6,763 nt of DNA from JANMZR01 sp031383555 (lineage in GTDB: Bacteria > Bacteroidota > Bacteroidia > Cytophagales > Spirosomataceae): assembly GCA_031383555.1 (NCBI GenBank), contig JANMZR010000202.1, positions 1 through 6,763 of the forward strand. Direction: 5' to 3'. A program made the position numbers and the translations under genes. The notes under the pieces were generated by a model. It did no database searches. It was not told the DNA's origin and saw nothing but the letters and a program-made list of their open reading frames with translations. How positions within the stretch are numbered: the first letter of the stretch is position 1; each line of letters begins with the position of its first letter. Below, in pieces: positions 6,746 through 6,763 of the stretch.

Positions 6746-6763
6746 ATTAAATTTTTAAAAATT

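Overview
The window looks like a chromosomal piece of a Bacteroidota (Cytophagia/Flavobacteriia-like) genome. The evidence is low GC, a decayed SusC/RagA-type outer-membrane receptor gene with its N-terminal carboxypeptidase-regulatory-like domain, Bacteroidota-type -7 promoter elements (TAnnTTTG), and little sign of Shine-Dalgarno sequences.

Layout, left to right. Positions 1-75 are AT-rich and hold nothing I can support. A Fur-family metalloregulator (76-558, minus) is divergent from a membrane-bound fatty acid hydroxylase/sterol desaturase family protein resembling alkylglycerol monooxygenase (722-1996, plus). They share a 163-bp intergenic region with a plausible promoter for each gene and one imperfect inverted repeat. 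Convergent with the hydroxylase is a minus-strand, operon-like run that reads from right to left: a TetR-family regulator (6676-6065), a di-heme cytochrome c peroxidase (6039-4846), a secreted parallel beta-helix protein with a C-terminal cytochrome c domain (4803-3304), and a SusC/RagA receptor pseudogene (3276-2022). Gaps in the run are 25, 42 and 27 bp, so co-transcription is likely. A perfect 8+2+8 palindrome of the type bound by TetR proteins sits just ahead of the regulator, directly downstream of a -7 promoter match. This suggests that the TetR protein represses its own operon.

Working together (inference): the peroxidase and the beta-helix/cytochrome protein both carry export signals and c-type haem sites, and probably form an extracytoplasmic redox pair. 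Its substrate cannot be read from the sequence. The receptor gene that closes the operon is dead: it has three in-frame nonsense codons, two single-base frameshifts and no 3' barrel-coding region. Any outer-membrane import step it once supplied is lost or is done elsewhere. The most interesting items are the beta-helix/cytochrome plus peroxidase cassette with its private TetR operator, and the step-by-step readable decay of the receptor gene.
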